NCBI GenBank assembly: GCA_018394295.1
Contig: CP074573.1
Coordinates: 2,053,156-2,117,155, forward strand
DNA from: Mycoplasmatota bacterium
Lineage (GTDB): Bacteria; Bacillota_I; Bacilli_A; Haloplasmatales; Haloplasmataceae
Reading direction: 5' to 3'
Length of the DNA: 64,000 bases
The notes under the pieces were generated by a model, which had not been told where the DNA came from, ran no database searches, and worked only from the letters and a program-made list of their open reading frames with translations. This document shows, in pieces, positions 36,183-44,864 of the stretch. Every line of letters starts with the position of its first letter. Position 1 is the first letter of the stretch. The translations under genes were made by a program, and so were the position numbers.

Positions 36183-36377
36183 TTACCAAGTTTTATAAGC
36201 TTCTCGTATTTTATGGTTTAATATACTACTTGTATAGCTTTTATCACTTCTATTCATAATTCTTCTTTTACGTATTTTACTGTTTTTCATAGCTTCTATC
36301 ATTGCTTTTAACTCTTGAATTTTTTTTTCATCTTCAAGTTGACTTTGTTCATCATTTTTATTTATTTTATCTGACAT
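36183..36377 (-). CDS. Small charged helical protein of unknown function
   Basis: A 64-residue protein that is mostly charged helix: an acidic first half (DEQSQLEDEKKIQELKAMIE) then a basic segment (KIRKRRIMNRSDKSY). The ATG at 36377 follows GGAGG by 7 bases; an upstream in-frame ATG lies inside that ribosome site. It follows the beta-helix-like gene by about 30 bases and ends before a terminator. No family recognised. Confidence 0.6.
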   Translation of the reverse strand: MSDKINKNDEQSQLEDEKKIQELKAMIEAMKNSKIRKRRIMNRSDKSYTSSILNHKIREAYKTW

Positions 36378-36407
36378 AAAAGCCTCCAATATATTAGTTA
36401 TAAGAAA

Positions 36408-37622
36408 TTATAAATCTAATAATTCATTATCTTCAAAATTAATTGTACATTCATCAAATTGAGTTTCTCTTAAATTTAAAAAACACTTGGTTAATTTATC
36501 ATTATAGGAGTCTATATTTTTATATAGTTTATTTATAAAATCTACGTCATCATCGATAAGATCTTTATCATCTATATTTAGTATGACTCCCTCTTTATAT
36601 TGATATTGATTCATCATTTTATTAATATGTTTAATTATTTGATCTAACAGTTCTTTTCTAACTTTTATTTTTTCTAATAGCCTTTTTCTAGCTTTGATTT
36701 TCCTAAACAATTTCTTTCTATTTTTAATTTTACTTAATAGTTTTTTATTAACTTGATTTTGTTCTAATGAATTCTTTCTGTTTTCAATTCCAACGATAAA
36801 TATTTTTAAGAACTCTTTTTTGACTTGATGACTATAGTATTTTAAAATTTCATGAATATATTCTTCTTTAATGCTTTTATGTGTGTTTCTAAAATAACTT
36901 ATTAAGTCATCTATTTGATTTACTACTATCTGTTTATAATAACCAATTACATGATTATTATTGGATATCTCAACCACTGCATGACTTCCCATCACACATT
37001 TTGATAGTTCTAATAGGTTTGTAATAAAGTTTCCACTAATTTGTAAATACCCAATATCAAAAGTACAATTTATTATTTTTGAAGAAAGCATCTCATTAAG
37101 ATAAAAAAGATATTTATTTCCATTAATTTCACAATTATTCATATAAAATAACTCATTCACATCATTTTCATTGATTTTGACATCTCCATTAAAATGACTA
37201 TCAGTAATAGAAAGCACTTCAAAACCACAATAATTAATTTTAAATGAATTATTTATGATTGTTTTTTCTATGACGAGATCATATAATTTTTCTTTTTTAT
37301 TATTAATTATATCTTCATAATATGAACACATAAGAAGTTCTATTGAATCAAATTCACATTTTATAATTTTAATAACACTGTCTCTATCTAAAACTGGTGA
37401 GAAATTGATTAATTCTATTTTGCAGGTAGATTCACATAATTCAAATTCAAGATCGTTACATAAATAAATGTTACTATCTTCATTATTATTCAAATCTATA
37501 TTACTACAAATATTAAATTGATAGAAATGACATCCTTTAAAAAATATTTTATTTACTATATAACTTTTACTGGTTTCATTATTTTCTTCTATTATATCAA
37601 CAAAACAATCTTTAAAATGCAT
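36408..37622 (-). CDS. Beta-helix/pentapeptide-like protein, probably missing its N-terminus
   Basis: A 404-residue protein. Its first half has scattered cysteine-centred repeats such as KDCFV, KGCHF, IKCEF, NYCGF, TDSHF, NNCEI and INCTF, resembling a degenerate right-handed beta-helix. Residues about 293-332 hold four tandem decapeptides of the pattern K-K/R-L-L/F-x-K-I-K-x-R, and the C-terminus is acidic. The open frame continues 13 codons upstream of the ATG to a TAA near the IS21 end. No clear ribosome site precedes the ATG. The 55 codons beyond the IS (39847-40013) may encode the original N-terminus. Function unknown. Confidence 0.6.
   Translation of the reverse strand: MHFKDCFVDIIEENNETSKSYIVNKIFFKGCHFYQFNICSNIDLNNNEDSNIYLCNDLEFELCESTCKIELINFSPVLDRDSVIKIIKCEFDSIELLMCSYYEDIINNKKEKLYDLVIEKTIINNSFKINYCGFEVLSITDSHFNGDVKINENDVNELFYMNNCEINGNKYLFYLNEMLSSKIINCTFDIGYLQISGNFITNLLELSKCVMGSHAVVEISNNNHVIGYYKQIVVNQIDDLISYFRNTHKSIKEEYIHEILKYYSHQVKKEFLKIFIVGIENRKNSLEQNQVNKKLLSKIKNRKKLFRKIKARKRLLEKIKVRKELLDQIIKHINKMMNQYQYKEGVILNIDDKDLIDDDVDFINKLYKNIDSYNDKLTKCFLNLRETQFDECTINFEDNELLDL
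36627..36746 (-). repeat. Four imperfect 30-bp tandem repeats coding for decapeptides
   Basis: The repeats encode KKLLSKIKNR, KKLFRKIKAR, KRLLEKIKVR and KELLDQIIKH inside the beta-helix-like protein. The spacing is exactly 10 codons. They probably form a very basic helix. Confidence 0.8.
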
Positions 37623-37661
37623 TTCATATTTCCCATATTTTTCTAATAAATTATTAAATTG

Positions 37662-37665
37662 TTAA
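37662..37665. repeat. Left target-site duplication (TTAA) of the IS21 element
   Basis: TTAA abuts the left 5'-TG end and is repeated at 39847-39850. Four bases is within the range of the IS21 family. The motif is palindromic and common in AT-rich DNA. Confidence 0.7.
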
Positions 37666-37730
37666 TGTCAATATAAATTTCACCAATTTTGATTATGATA
37701 GATTCACCAATTATGGTAATTTACTCATAA

Positions 37731-38492
37731 TCATTTTTTATTAGGTTCAATACTTTCTATTTTATCTTTAGTTCTGTATGATCTACCGACAATATTTATC
37801 ACATGAGAATGGTGAAGTAATCGATCTAGAATGGCGTTAGCTAATACACTATCTCCAAATATTTCTCCCCATTTAGAGAGTGGTTTGTTTGTTGTTATAA
37901 TTGTAGACTTTTTTTCATACCGTCTAGCGATTAATTGAAATAATAAATTAGATGATTCTGTATCAAGAGGTAAAAATCCAACTTCATCAATTACTAATAC
38001 CCTGTATTTGGTGAAAAATTTTAATCTTGTTTCTAATCTGTTTTCTAAATGTGCTCGTTTAAGTTGTAAAATTATATCGTTACAACTTATAAAATAAGTA
38101 CTTTTTCTTGATTTAGCTGCTTCAATTCCTATTGACGTAGCTAAATGAGTTTTACCAACCCCTGGAGATCCGATTAGAAGAATATTTTCATTATTCTCAA
38201 TGAATTTTAAATATTTGAAATTTAATATTTCGTCTTTATTTATAGATGGTTGAAACCCAAAATCAAAATCATCTAATGTTTTAAGAAAGGGGAAATTAGC
38301 GACTTTAACACATGACGTTATTGCACGTTCTCGTTTAAAATTCATTTCATACTCTGTAAGTTCATATAACGAATCTACTATATTCTTTTCGCCTTTTGCG
38401 ATAAGATTCAAATAAGAGTCGATATTGGCTCTAAAAAGGTTTAAATTTAGGGTTTCTAAGTTATTTAATAATTTATTATAATTATTTAACAT
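37731..38492 (-). CDS. istB: IstB-like ATPase of the IS21 element
   Basis: A 253-residue AAA+ transposition helper. Walker A is GSPGVGKTHLA (about residues 107-117), Walker B is VLVIDEVGFLP, and sensor motif STIITTNKPLSKWGEIFGD is present. The C-terminus LLHHSHVINIVGRSYR is the usual IstB ending. It binds target DNA and activates IstA. The GAGGAGTACGCG ribosome site supports the start, about 24 bases after istA. The gene is intact, although its partner is not. Confidence 0.95.
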   Translation of the reverse strand: MLNNYNKLLNNLETLNLNLFRANIDSYLNLIAKGEKNIVDSLYELTEYEMNFKRERAITSCVKVANFPFLKTLDDFDFGFQPSINKDEILNFKYLKFIENNENILLIGSPGVGKTHLATSIGIEAAKSRKSTYFISCNDIILQLKRAHLENRLETRLKFFTKYRVLVIDEVGFLPLDTESSNLLFQLIARRYEKKSTIITTNKPLSKWGEIFGDSVLANAILDRLLHHSHVINIVGRSYRTKDKIESIEPNKK

Positions 38493-38516
38493 CGCGTACT
38501 CCTCATCTTTCTACTA

Positions 38517-39724
38517 TTATCGTGTTATTTGATCTAATAATGCTAGATTTTCTTTTGCGATTTGATCAATATCTAAATTATCATTTTTAATGGTGATACC
38601 AAGTGCAGCTTTATAATGGCTCTCATTATAATTAAATTTCTTGTTGGATATATTATGTATTATGATTAAATCAGTGTTATAATAGATATAGAGTTTATCA
38701 TCAATGGGTATCAATTTAACTCTTTTGTTTATAAACTTACTGGGTACAGAATATCCATTTCCTTTATAATTTACAAGCAGTGTTTGCGGCACTGATTGTA
38801 TATCTACGTTTTCTACGTAGGATTCTAACAGAATTTTGTTAGGTAAAGGATTTAGATATTCTTTTTCTTTTTCAAATAAGACACTCGGTGGTATATTGGT
38901 GGTTTGATTATTCTCTAGATTGACCTTGTTGTTTATCTTGTTCAATATATTGATCAGTTCCTCTTCATCTTCAAATTCACCATCATAAGGACGTAACCAA
39001 GCCAAGAATCGGTTAGCGGACTCATCTTTACCTTTTGTTTCTGGAGTCCTTGCCTTACATAATCTTATCGAAATTCCAAAATCCCGTTCAAATTGTTTTA
39101 TTTTAGAATGTTTCTTTTTAGTTCCATTTGTGATGCTAACGACAGCTGACATATTATCCGTTAAAATATGTTTAGGGATACCCCTAGATGATTTAATGTA
39201 TCGATTACACAACGGATGAAGTCTTCTGTCGTTTTTGTTTTTGAATAAACGAATTTATGATACCTTGAGAATCCTAGAGTAGAAGTTAATACATTAAACT
39301 CAAATACTTCTCCGTACTTACTTATTAGTTTCATACTTTCTTTCCAATCTACTTGTAGTTGGTCTCCTGGCCTGGTTTCATATCTAACATGTGGAGTGGT
39401 GCTTTTAGGTATGGTAATATGATTATTTTGAGTATAGTGTCTAAAGGTTGAATATGCCGGTATATTTTCATATTTATCTCTTAAATATTCATGAACTGCT
39501 TTCTTTGTTACGCCAGATTTATTCATCAAATGTGATATTTCTTCTTTATATTGATCAAATCCACTTTCGCGTTTTCTTGTAATCAATTTCTTTCCTCCAT
39601 CTTCATAATATTTTTTAATAGTATGTCGGTCTAATCCATAGATTCTTGCTAATTCACTATAATTTGGTTTCATATCATACGTTCTCAATATATCTAACAT
39701 TCCTAGTACATTTATTTCAGTCAC
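38517..39724 (-). pseudogene. istA: IS21 transposase istA, split by a one-base frameshift
   Basis: The N-terminal frame (39161-39724) starts at a GTG after GAGGTAAAAAAA. It encodes the HTH region YSELARIYGLDRHTIKKYY and the first catalytic aspartate in LQVDWKES. It drifts out of frame after CVIDTLNHLG at a G4 run (39181-39184). The other frame (to 38517) resumes with GIPKHILTDNMSAV (second aspartate) and KGKDESANRFLAWL (glutamate). Adding one G restores a single IstA of normal length, about 400 residues. The DDE triad is thus split between frames. The alternative is a sequencing error. Confidence 0.85.
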
Positions 39725-39846
39725 TTTTTTTACCTCGCTTCAGTTCAACTGAAACTATTATACTAAAAAAGATAACCTAATTGATTATGTTATTACCAAA
39801 ATTGGTAACTTTCTCATAATCAAGATTGGTTATCTTTATATTATCA

Positions 39847-40013
39847 TTAATATTAAATAACTCACCATTAATATATGTTTCATTAATAGATATAGAATTT
39901 TTATCAGCTTTAAAATCACTAATTTGCTTACAATGATAAATCTTTTTGAAGTTTCTTTCATATAATACCATAACTTCTGTTGAAGTTTTTTCTATATCAA
40001 CGATTTTTAACAT
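39847..40013 (-). pseudogene. 5' fragment of a gene cut by the IS21 element
   Basis: Fifty-five codons start at an ATG preceded by a strong GGAGGAG ribosome site, then run into the IS end, which supplies a stop at 39777. The visible protein is MLKIVDIEKTSTEVMVLYER and then a beta-rich part (KADKNSISINETYINGELFNI). Joined across the IS, the frame would reach TAG after seven more codons. One extra base in the TTT run at the junction would join it to the 36408-37622 frame. It is probably the original start of that gene. Confidence 0.6.
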
Positions 40014-40332
40014 AACTCCTCCTAATATTCTTTATCACACTAATAATTATAATGGATTATTTACTTCATACCTGTCGAAAAAAGTTGAATTTTATAAATA
40101 ACACAAGAATTAACAATTAAACAAAGACGTTGCTAATTTTTAATAATGTTAGTTTAATTTCATAAATATTTAAAAATCTTAAGAGTAAGTTATTAATTAC
40201 ATTCTTCTTTGTATTCACAAAATACAAAAAGTGTTACGCATTATCATATGTAATGCGTAACACTTTCTTTTTTAGTTTAACTATTCCAAGCAACAACAAT
40301 TTATACCTTGATAAATTCATAATATCACACTT
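40014..40332. other. 319-base intergenic region between operon C and the island
   Basis: It contains the strong hairpin terminator of the capsule operon (40228-40266) and, near 40020, the GGAGGAG ribosome site of the interrupted gene. A TATAAT on the minus strand near 40045-40050 may be part of that gene's promoter, but no -35 is convincing. Confidence 0.5.
40228..40266. terminator. Terminator with 16-bp stem after capG
   Basis: AAAGTGTTACGCATTA (40228-40243) pairs perfectly with TAATGCGTAACACTTT (40251-40266), loop of 7. The minus strand then reads TTTTTG and the plus strand CTTTTTT, so it can work in both directions. It ends the 14-kb polysaccharide operon. Confidence 0.92.
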
Positions 40333-41457
40333 CTACTTACTCCAAACAACTCTATTAACATAATCTGTATAAGATAACATAATTCTCAACACTTTATCTG
40401 AAACATTAGGCATACTATAATCTCCAACCTGTCTTAAAGTGTCTATTTCTTGTGTATCTAAAATATCTAATCCTTGCATTATTCTTTCTTTTTTAAGTCC
40501 AACCATCATAACCGACGCTTCTTCCATAGCTTCTGGTCTTTCATGAGCTTGTCGTATATTTAATGCTTTAAATCCTAGAATAGATGATTCTTCACTAATT
40601 GTTCCACTATCACTAAGTACTGCTTTAGCTTTGGTTTGTAGTTTTACATAATCATTAAATCCTAATGGTTTCATTGTTTTCACTAATGAATTAAATTTAA
40701 TTCTTTTTGCATTAATCATATTTCTAGTTCTAGGGTGTGTACTCACTATTATTGGCATATTGTATTTTTCAGCTACAGCGTTTAAGCTATCAACTAAATC
40801 CATGAAGTTTTCTTCTGAACTGATATTTTCTTCTCTGTGAGCAGAAACAACAAAATATTTTCCTTCATGTAAATCCAGTCTTTCTAATACATCTGTTTTT
40901 TCAATATCATCTTTTCTAGAGTTAATTACTTCAAACATAGGACTTCCAGTCTTTATAATTCTATCAGCAGGTAATCCCTCTCTTAATAAATATTCCCTAG
41001 CAATATCACTATAGGTTAAATTAATATCTGATATATGATCTACAATCTTTCTATTAGTCTCTTCAGGTACTCTTTGATCAAAGCATCTATTCCCTGCTTC
41101 CATATGAAATATAGGAATATGTCTTTTCTTAGCAGCTATTGCACATAAACAACTATTTGTATCTCCAAGCACTAAAAATGCATCAGGTTTAACTTCTTCC
41201 ATAATAGGATCTATTTTAATCAAAATATTTCCTATTGTTTCTACTGCTGCTCCTGTAGCAGCATTTAAAAAGAAATCTGGCTTTTTTAAATTGAAATCTT
41301 TAAAAAATACTTCATTTAGTTCATAATCATAGTTTTGTCCAGTATGTACGAGAATGTGATCAATTGCTTCGGATTCTTCTAATTTATTTATAACAGCTGA
41401 TAACCTTATTATTTCAGGTCTTGTACCAACTACTGTCATTACTTTTAGTTTTTTCAT
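40333..41457 (-). CDS. capG: UDP-N-acetylglucosamine 2-epimerase family, CapG/FnlC-like
   Basis: A 374-residue WecB-family epimerase. Conserved parts are VGTRPEIIRLSAVI (about 6-19), HTGQNYDYELNEVFF, HMEAGNRCFDQRVPEETNR and the C-terminal LSDSGTISEESSILG. The order CapE, CapF, CapG on the transcript is that of the UDP-L-FucNAc pathway in Staphylococcus aureus types 5/8. The role is therefore C2 epimerisation of UDP-6-deoxy-L-talNAc to UDP-L-FucNAc. It lies 3 bases after capF and is the last gene before a strong terminator. Function by context is strong, but a generic WecB role is possible. Confidence 0.9.
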   Translation of the reverse strand: MKKLKVMTVVGTRPEIIRLSAVINKLEESEAIDHILVHTGQNYDYELNEVFFKDFNLKKPDFFLNAATGAAVETIGNILIKIDPIMEEVKPDAFLVLGDTNSCLCAIAAKKRHIPIFHMEAGNRCFDQRVPEETNRKIVDHISDINLTYSDIAREYLLREGLPADRIIKTGSPMFEVINSRKDDIEKTDVLERLDLHEGKYFVVSAHREENISSEENFMDLVDSLNAVAEKYNMPIIVSTHPRTRNMINAKRIKFNSLVKTMKPLGFNDYVKLQTKAKAVLSDSGTISEESSILGFKALNIRQAHERPEAMEEASVMMVGLKKERIMQGLDILDTQEIDTLRQVGDYSMPNVSDKVLRIMLSYTDYVNRVVWSK

Positions 41458-41460
41458 TAT

Positions 41461-42570
41461 TTAAACCTCCAAATAATAAGTGTCTGGTTTTTCTGGATCA
41501 AATGGCTCATTTGCCCACATAACTGTCACAAGGTCAGTTTCTCCAACATTAACAATAGAATGAGTATATCCTGTAGGAATATCAACGACTTGTAGTTTTT
41601 CTCCACTTACTTTATACTCAATGATTCTCGTTTCATCAATTTTTCTGAATCTTATAAGCCCTTCTCCACTTACAACTAAAAATTTTTCATTCTTAGTATG
41701 ATGCCAATGGTTACCTTTTGTAATTCCTGGTTTTGATACATTTACAGATACTTGCCCTCTTTCTGGGGTTCTAATGAATTCTGTAAATGAACCTCTATGA
41801 TCAACATTCATCTTAAGATTATAAGCAAAATCATCTTCTGGTAAAAAGCTTAAATAGGTACTATATAACTTCTTAGTAATTTCATCTTTCATCGTTGGAA
41901 TACTTAAATCTTTTCTGCTTTCTTTAAAACTTCTAATCTTTCTTGCTAACTCACCAAGTTTTATTTGATGATCTACAGGTACTATACAATAATTATCTTC
42001 TTTAGTTGGATTTCCATCTAAAGCATTTATAAATTCTTCTAAAACATCATCAATATAACAAAGATGTAAATCTACTTCAGGGTTATTAATTTTAATTTGC
42101 ATATCTCTAGCTATATTATGACAAAATGTAGCTACAACAGTATTATAATTAGGTCTACTCCATTTACCAAATAAATTAGGTAGTCTATATACATAAACTT
42201 TAGCGCCCGTTTCTTTACTATAGTTAAATAGTAAATCTTCACCTGCTTTTTTACTTTTTCCATAAGGATTATCTAATTTTGCTTGGATAGAAGATGTTAT
42301 GAGTACAGGTGCTTTATTGTTATGTTTCTTAAGTAAATCTAATAGTTCTGAAGTAAAACCGAAGTTTCCTTCCATAAACTCTTTTTCATCTTTTGGTCGA
42401 TTTACACCTGCAAGATGATACACAAACTCGCATTCATTTGTATATTTATCGAGTAGTGACTTATCAGTATCAATATCAAATTTATAAACATCTAAATAAC
42501 CTTTATTTTTAAGTTCGGCAATTAAATTTTTACCAACAAAACCATTCGAGCCAGTAACTAATATTTTCAT
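41461..42570 (-). CDS. capF: Bifunctional SDR-cupin enzyme CapF
   Basis: A 369-residue protein with an N-terminal SDR reductase (TGSNGFVGKNLI at residues 7-18, YGKSKKAGEDL with the Tyr/Lys pair near 103-107) and a C-terminal cupin (about 255-369). The cupin has NVSKPGITKGNHWHHTKNEK with clustered histidines for metal. This two-domain layout is specific to CapF/FnlB. It reduces the 4-keto intermediate, giving UDP-6-deoxy-L-talNAc, while the cupin epimerises at C3. Start and stop overlap capE in TAATG fashion. Identification is strong. Confidence 0.94.
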   Translation of the reverse strand: MKILVTGSNGFVGKNLIAELKNKGYLDVYKFDIDTDKSLLDKYTNECEFVYHLAGVNRPKDEKEFMEGNFGFTSELLDLLKKHNNKAPVLITSSIQAKLDNPYGKSKKAGEDLLFNYSKETGAKVYVYRLPNLFGKWSRPNYNTVVATFCHNIARDMQIKINNPEVDLHLCYIDDVLEEFINALDGNPTKEDNYCIVPVDHQIKLGELARKIRSFKESRKDLSIPTMKDEITKKLYSTYLSFLPEDDFAYNLKMNVDHRGSFTEFIRTPERGQVSVNVSKPGITKGNHWHHTKNEKFLVVSGEGLIRFRKIDETRIIEYKVSGEKLQVVDIPTGYTHSIVNVGETDLVTVMWANEPFDPEKPDTYYLEV

Positions 42571-43589
42571 TATTTACCCCAGCTTTCTAACTCTTTTTTA
42601 ACATAATCAAGTGCTAGTAGTTTTTCTTTTATTTGTTCTACATTAAGTCTCTCTGTATTATCAGAGTTATATTCTTCTTGTGAAGACAACTTTTGACTTC
42701 CATCTACGAAATATTTATCGTAGTTAAGATCTCTTTTATCTGCAGGTACTCTGTAGAAACCACCCATATCTTGCGCTACAATATATTCTTCTTTTGTTAG
42801 TAATGTTTCATATCTCTTTTCACCATGACGAGTACCGATTATTTTTATTTCATTATCAGCATTAAACAATTCTTTAACAGCTTGTGCTAAATCACCAATA
42901 GTAGATGCAGGAGCTTTTTGTACCATAATATCTCCAGCTTCTGCATTTTGAAATGCAAATACTACAAGCTCCACAGCTTCTTCTAAACTCATAAGAAATC
43001 TAGTCATATTTGGATCAGTTACTGTCAAAGGTTGTCCATTTTTTATTTGTTCAATAAATAAAGGAATAACCGAGCCTCTAGATGCCATAACATTTCCATA
43101 ACGAGTTCCACAAATAAGTGTTTCTTCTGGATTTACAGTTTTTGATTTAGCTACAAACACTTTTTCCATCATAGCTTTAGATATCCCCATAGCATTAATA
43201 GGATAAGCAGCTTTATCTGTAGATAAACATATAACTTTCTTTACTCCTGTTTGTATAGCAGAATTTAAAACATTATCTGTTCCAAATACATTTGTTTTAA
43301 CAGCTTCCATAGGAAAAAACTCACATGAAGGCACTTGTTTAAGGGCTGCAGCATGAAATACATAATCAACTCCACGCATTGCATCTTTTATACTGTCACA
43401 GTTTCTTACATCTCCAATATAAAATTTTATCTTCTGATTATTATATCTCTTACGCATATCATGCTGTTTTTTTTCATCTCTTGAAAAAATTCGAACTTCT
43501 TTAATATCTGTCATAAGAAATCGTTCAAGTACAGCATTACCAAAAGAACCCGTACCACCTGTGATTAATAAAGTTTTGTTTTTAAACAT
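42570..43589 (-). CDS. capE: UDP-GlcNAc 4,6-dehydratase/5-epimerase CapE
   Basis: This 339-residue extended SDR without a membrane domain starts NKTLLITGGTGSFGNAVLER. It has CLSTDKAAYPINAMGISKAMMEK, where a Met takes the place of the usual Tyr (MxxxK), as in the CapE/FlaA1 group. CGTRYGNVMASRGSVIPLF is also family-typical. It converts UDP-GlcNAc to the 4-keto-6-deoxy-talo intermediate, the first step to UDP-L-FucNAc. It is followed at once by capF and capG. Confidence 0.93.
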   Translation of the reverse strand: MFKNKTLLITGGTGSFGNAVLERFLMTDIKEVRIFSRDEKKQHDMRKRYNNQKIKFYIGDVRNCDSIKDAMRGVDYVFHAAALKQVPSCEFFPMEAVKTNVFGTDNVLNSAIQTGVKKVICLSTDKAAYPINAMGISKAMMEKVFVAKSKTVNPEETLICGTRYGNVMASRGSVIPLFIEQIKNGQPLTVTDPNMTRFLMSLEEAVELVVFAFQNAEAGDIMVQKAPASTIGDLAQAVKELFNADNEIKIIGTRHGEKRYETLLTKEEYIVAQDMGGFYRVPADKRDLNYDKYFVDGSQKLSSQEEYNSDNTERLNVEQIKEKLLALDYVKKELESWGK

Positions 43590-43612
43590 AATAGCTCTCC
43601 TTTTAAGGTAAT

Positions 43613-44863
43613 TTAAATTTTAGATCTTAATTTACTTGTTTGTTTCAAAGACTTTTTATATAAAATAAATATTATTATTGTCCCCACTCCATTTCCAAAA
43701 GTGTGAAATAATTGATTGTTTGCTGGTATCATAAAACAAAATATTAGAAACTGACCCATCAAAGCATATGCGAATGGATTACTATTAAAGATTGCTTCTT
43801 TCCATACTTTTTTCATATAATAACCGATGAAAAACATAAGTAAAGGTATCAACCAAAAAGAAATATCCGAAGCTAACCAAGGAAATACTGTAGACCATAT
43901 TCGTAATGCATCCCATCCATTAACTGCTTGATTTCGCACTAAGTAACTATTTGAAAACAAACTGTTAACACCAAAATAAGGTAAAATTGTATTCATTATT
44001 CCCCTAAATGTTGTATGTCCCCATGTACATTTAAATGGCAGATTTAAGCTATAAGATAAACCAACATACCCATGGGATAAATAGAATAATAATCCTAATA
44101 ATCCTGAAAGCATTATGCCTGTATTTGTATCATTATTTAATGTAAACACATGACGACTACCAAGAAAATAACTTAATAGTAACACAGCTACAATTGATGC
44201 AACGGGAAATAACATTTTATTTTTTAACAAACTCCTTTTTCGAAGATTTTGTGATTCATGAACTTTATATAGTAAAAATGGAATTGTTGATATAAAAAAC
44301 GCACCAACATTTATCATTGCACCAATTAAAAGTGAATGAATAAAGTAAATAAAAATAGTAATAAAAACCATAAACTTTTCTTTATTCTTCAATTTTTCCC
44401 AGTACATGATTGATAAGCCACCAACAAAATATTTGGTGAAGGTAAAAACATTCAATATTATTCCGATAAAAGACTCCAATAAAGAAGTATTCACAACTAC
44501 TGAATTTCTTCTTAAAAATTTAACATATTCATATGCCTCTCCTGGTTTGGTAATATACGACAATATCTCAGAAAAACTATTATAAAAAGCAAAAATATTA
44601 TTTAAAGATATTATAATTGTTAATAAACAACATATCATAATAAATGTTCTAATTTGTTTATTTAACGTAAATGGTCTATCTGAAATATTCATTTTCCAAT
44701 TTGGATAAAATCCTGTCAACAACGCCAAATAGTTTGCAGTAACGTAAATTACAGTTATAAACATATTACTACTTTGTTTATAGTACATCATAATATATAT
44801 AAATAAAGTTGTAAATAAGTAAATAATTATATATTTTATTGGTTGATTAATTAGTTTTCGCAT
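43613..44863 (-). CDS. wzy: Oligosaccharide repeat-unit polymerase (Wzy-like)
   Basis: A 416-residue integral membrane protein with about 11-12 hydrophobic helices and an extracellular loop near residues 275-340 (GHTTFRGIMNTILPYFGVNS, then NAVNGWDALRIW-like region). GFYPNW near the start and LRRNSVVVNTSLLE are also seen. This matches oligosaccharide repeat-unit polymerases of capsule loci in topology and location. The ATG at 44863 fits the AGGTGA site better than a GTG at 44875. Wzy proteins are poorly conserved, so the call rests on topology and the adjacent Wzx. Confidence 0.78.
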   Translation of the reverse strand: MRKLINQPIKYIIIYLFTTLFIYIMMYYKQSSNMFITVIYVTANYLALLTGFYPNWKMNISDRPFTLNKQIRTFIMICCLLTIIISLNNIFAFYNSFSEILSYITKPGEAYEYVKFLRRNSVVVNTSLLESFIGIILNVFTFTKYFVGGLSIMYWEKLKNKEKFMVFITIFIYFIHSLLIGAMINVGAFFISTIPFLLYKVHESQNLRKRSLLKNKMLFPVASIVAVLLLSYFLGSRHVFTLNNDTNTGIMLSGLLGLLFYLSHGYVGLSYSLNLPFKCTWGHTTFRGIMNTILPYFGVNSLFSNSYLVRNQAVNGWDALRIWSTVFPWLASDISFWLIPLLMFFIGYYMKKVWKEAIFNSNPFAYALMGQFLIFCFMIPANNQLFHTFGNGVGTIIIFILYKKSLKQTSKLRSKI

Positions 44864-44864
44864 A

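Larger units (their letters stand above)
37666..39846 (-). mobile_element. IS21-family element with frameshifted istA (2181 bp)
   Basis: The ends are TGTCAATATAAATTTCACCA on the left and, read inward from the right, TGATAATATAAAGATAACCA. Both start with TG. Inside each end the same array recurs: ACCAAT-x-TTGATTATGA, then ACCAATT-x-TGGTAAT, then CATAATCA. Such multiple terminal repeats are typical of IS21. TTAA flanks both ends. The genes are istA (broken by one base) and istB (intact), both minus strand. Confidence 0.88.

Noticed and set aside
38517-39724. Programmed frameshift as the normal way to express istA
   Set aside because: IS21-family istA is normally a single frame. The junction has G4 and no good slippery heptamer, so a one-base deletion is simpler.
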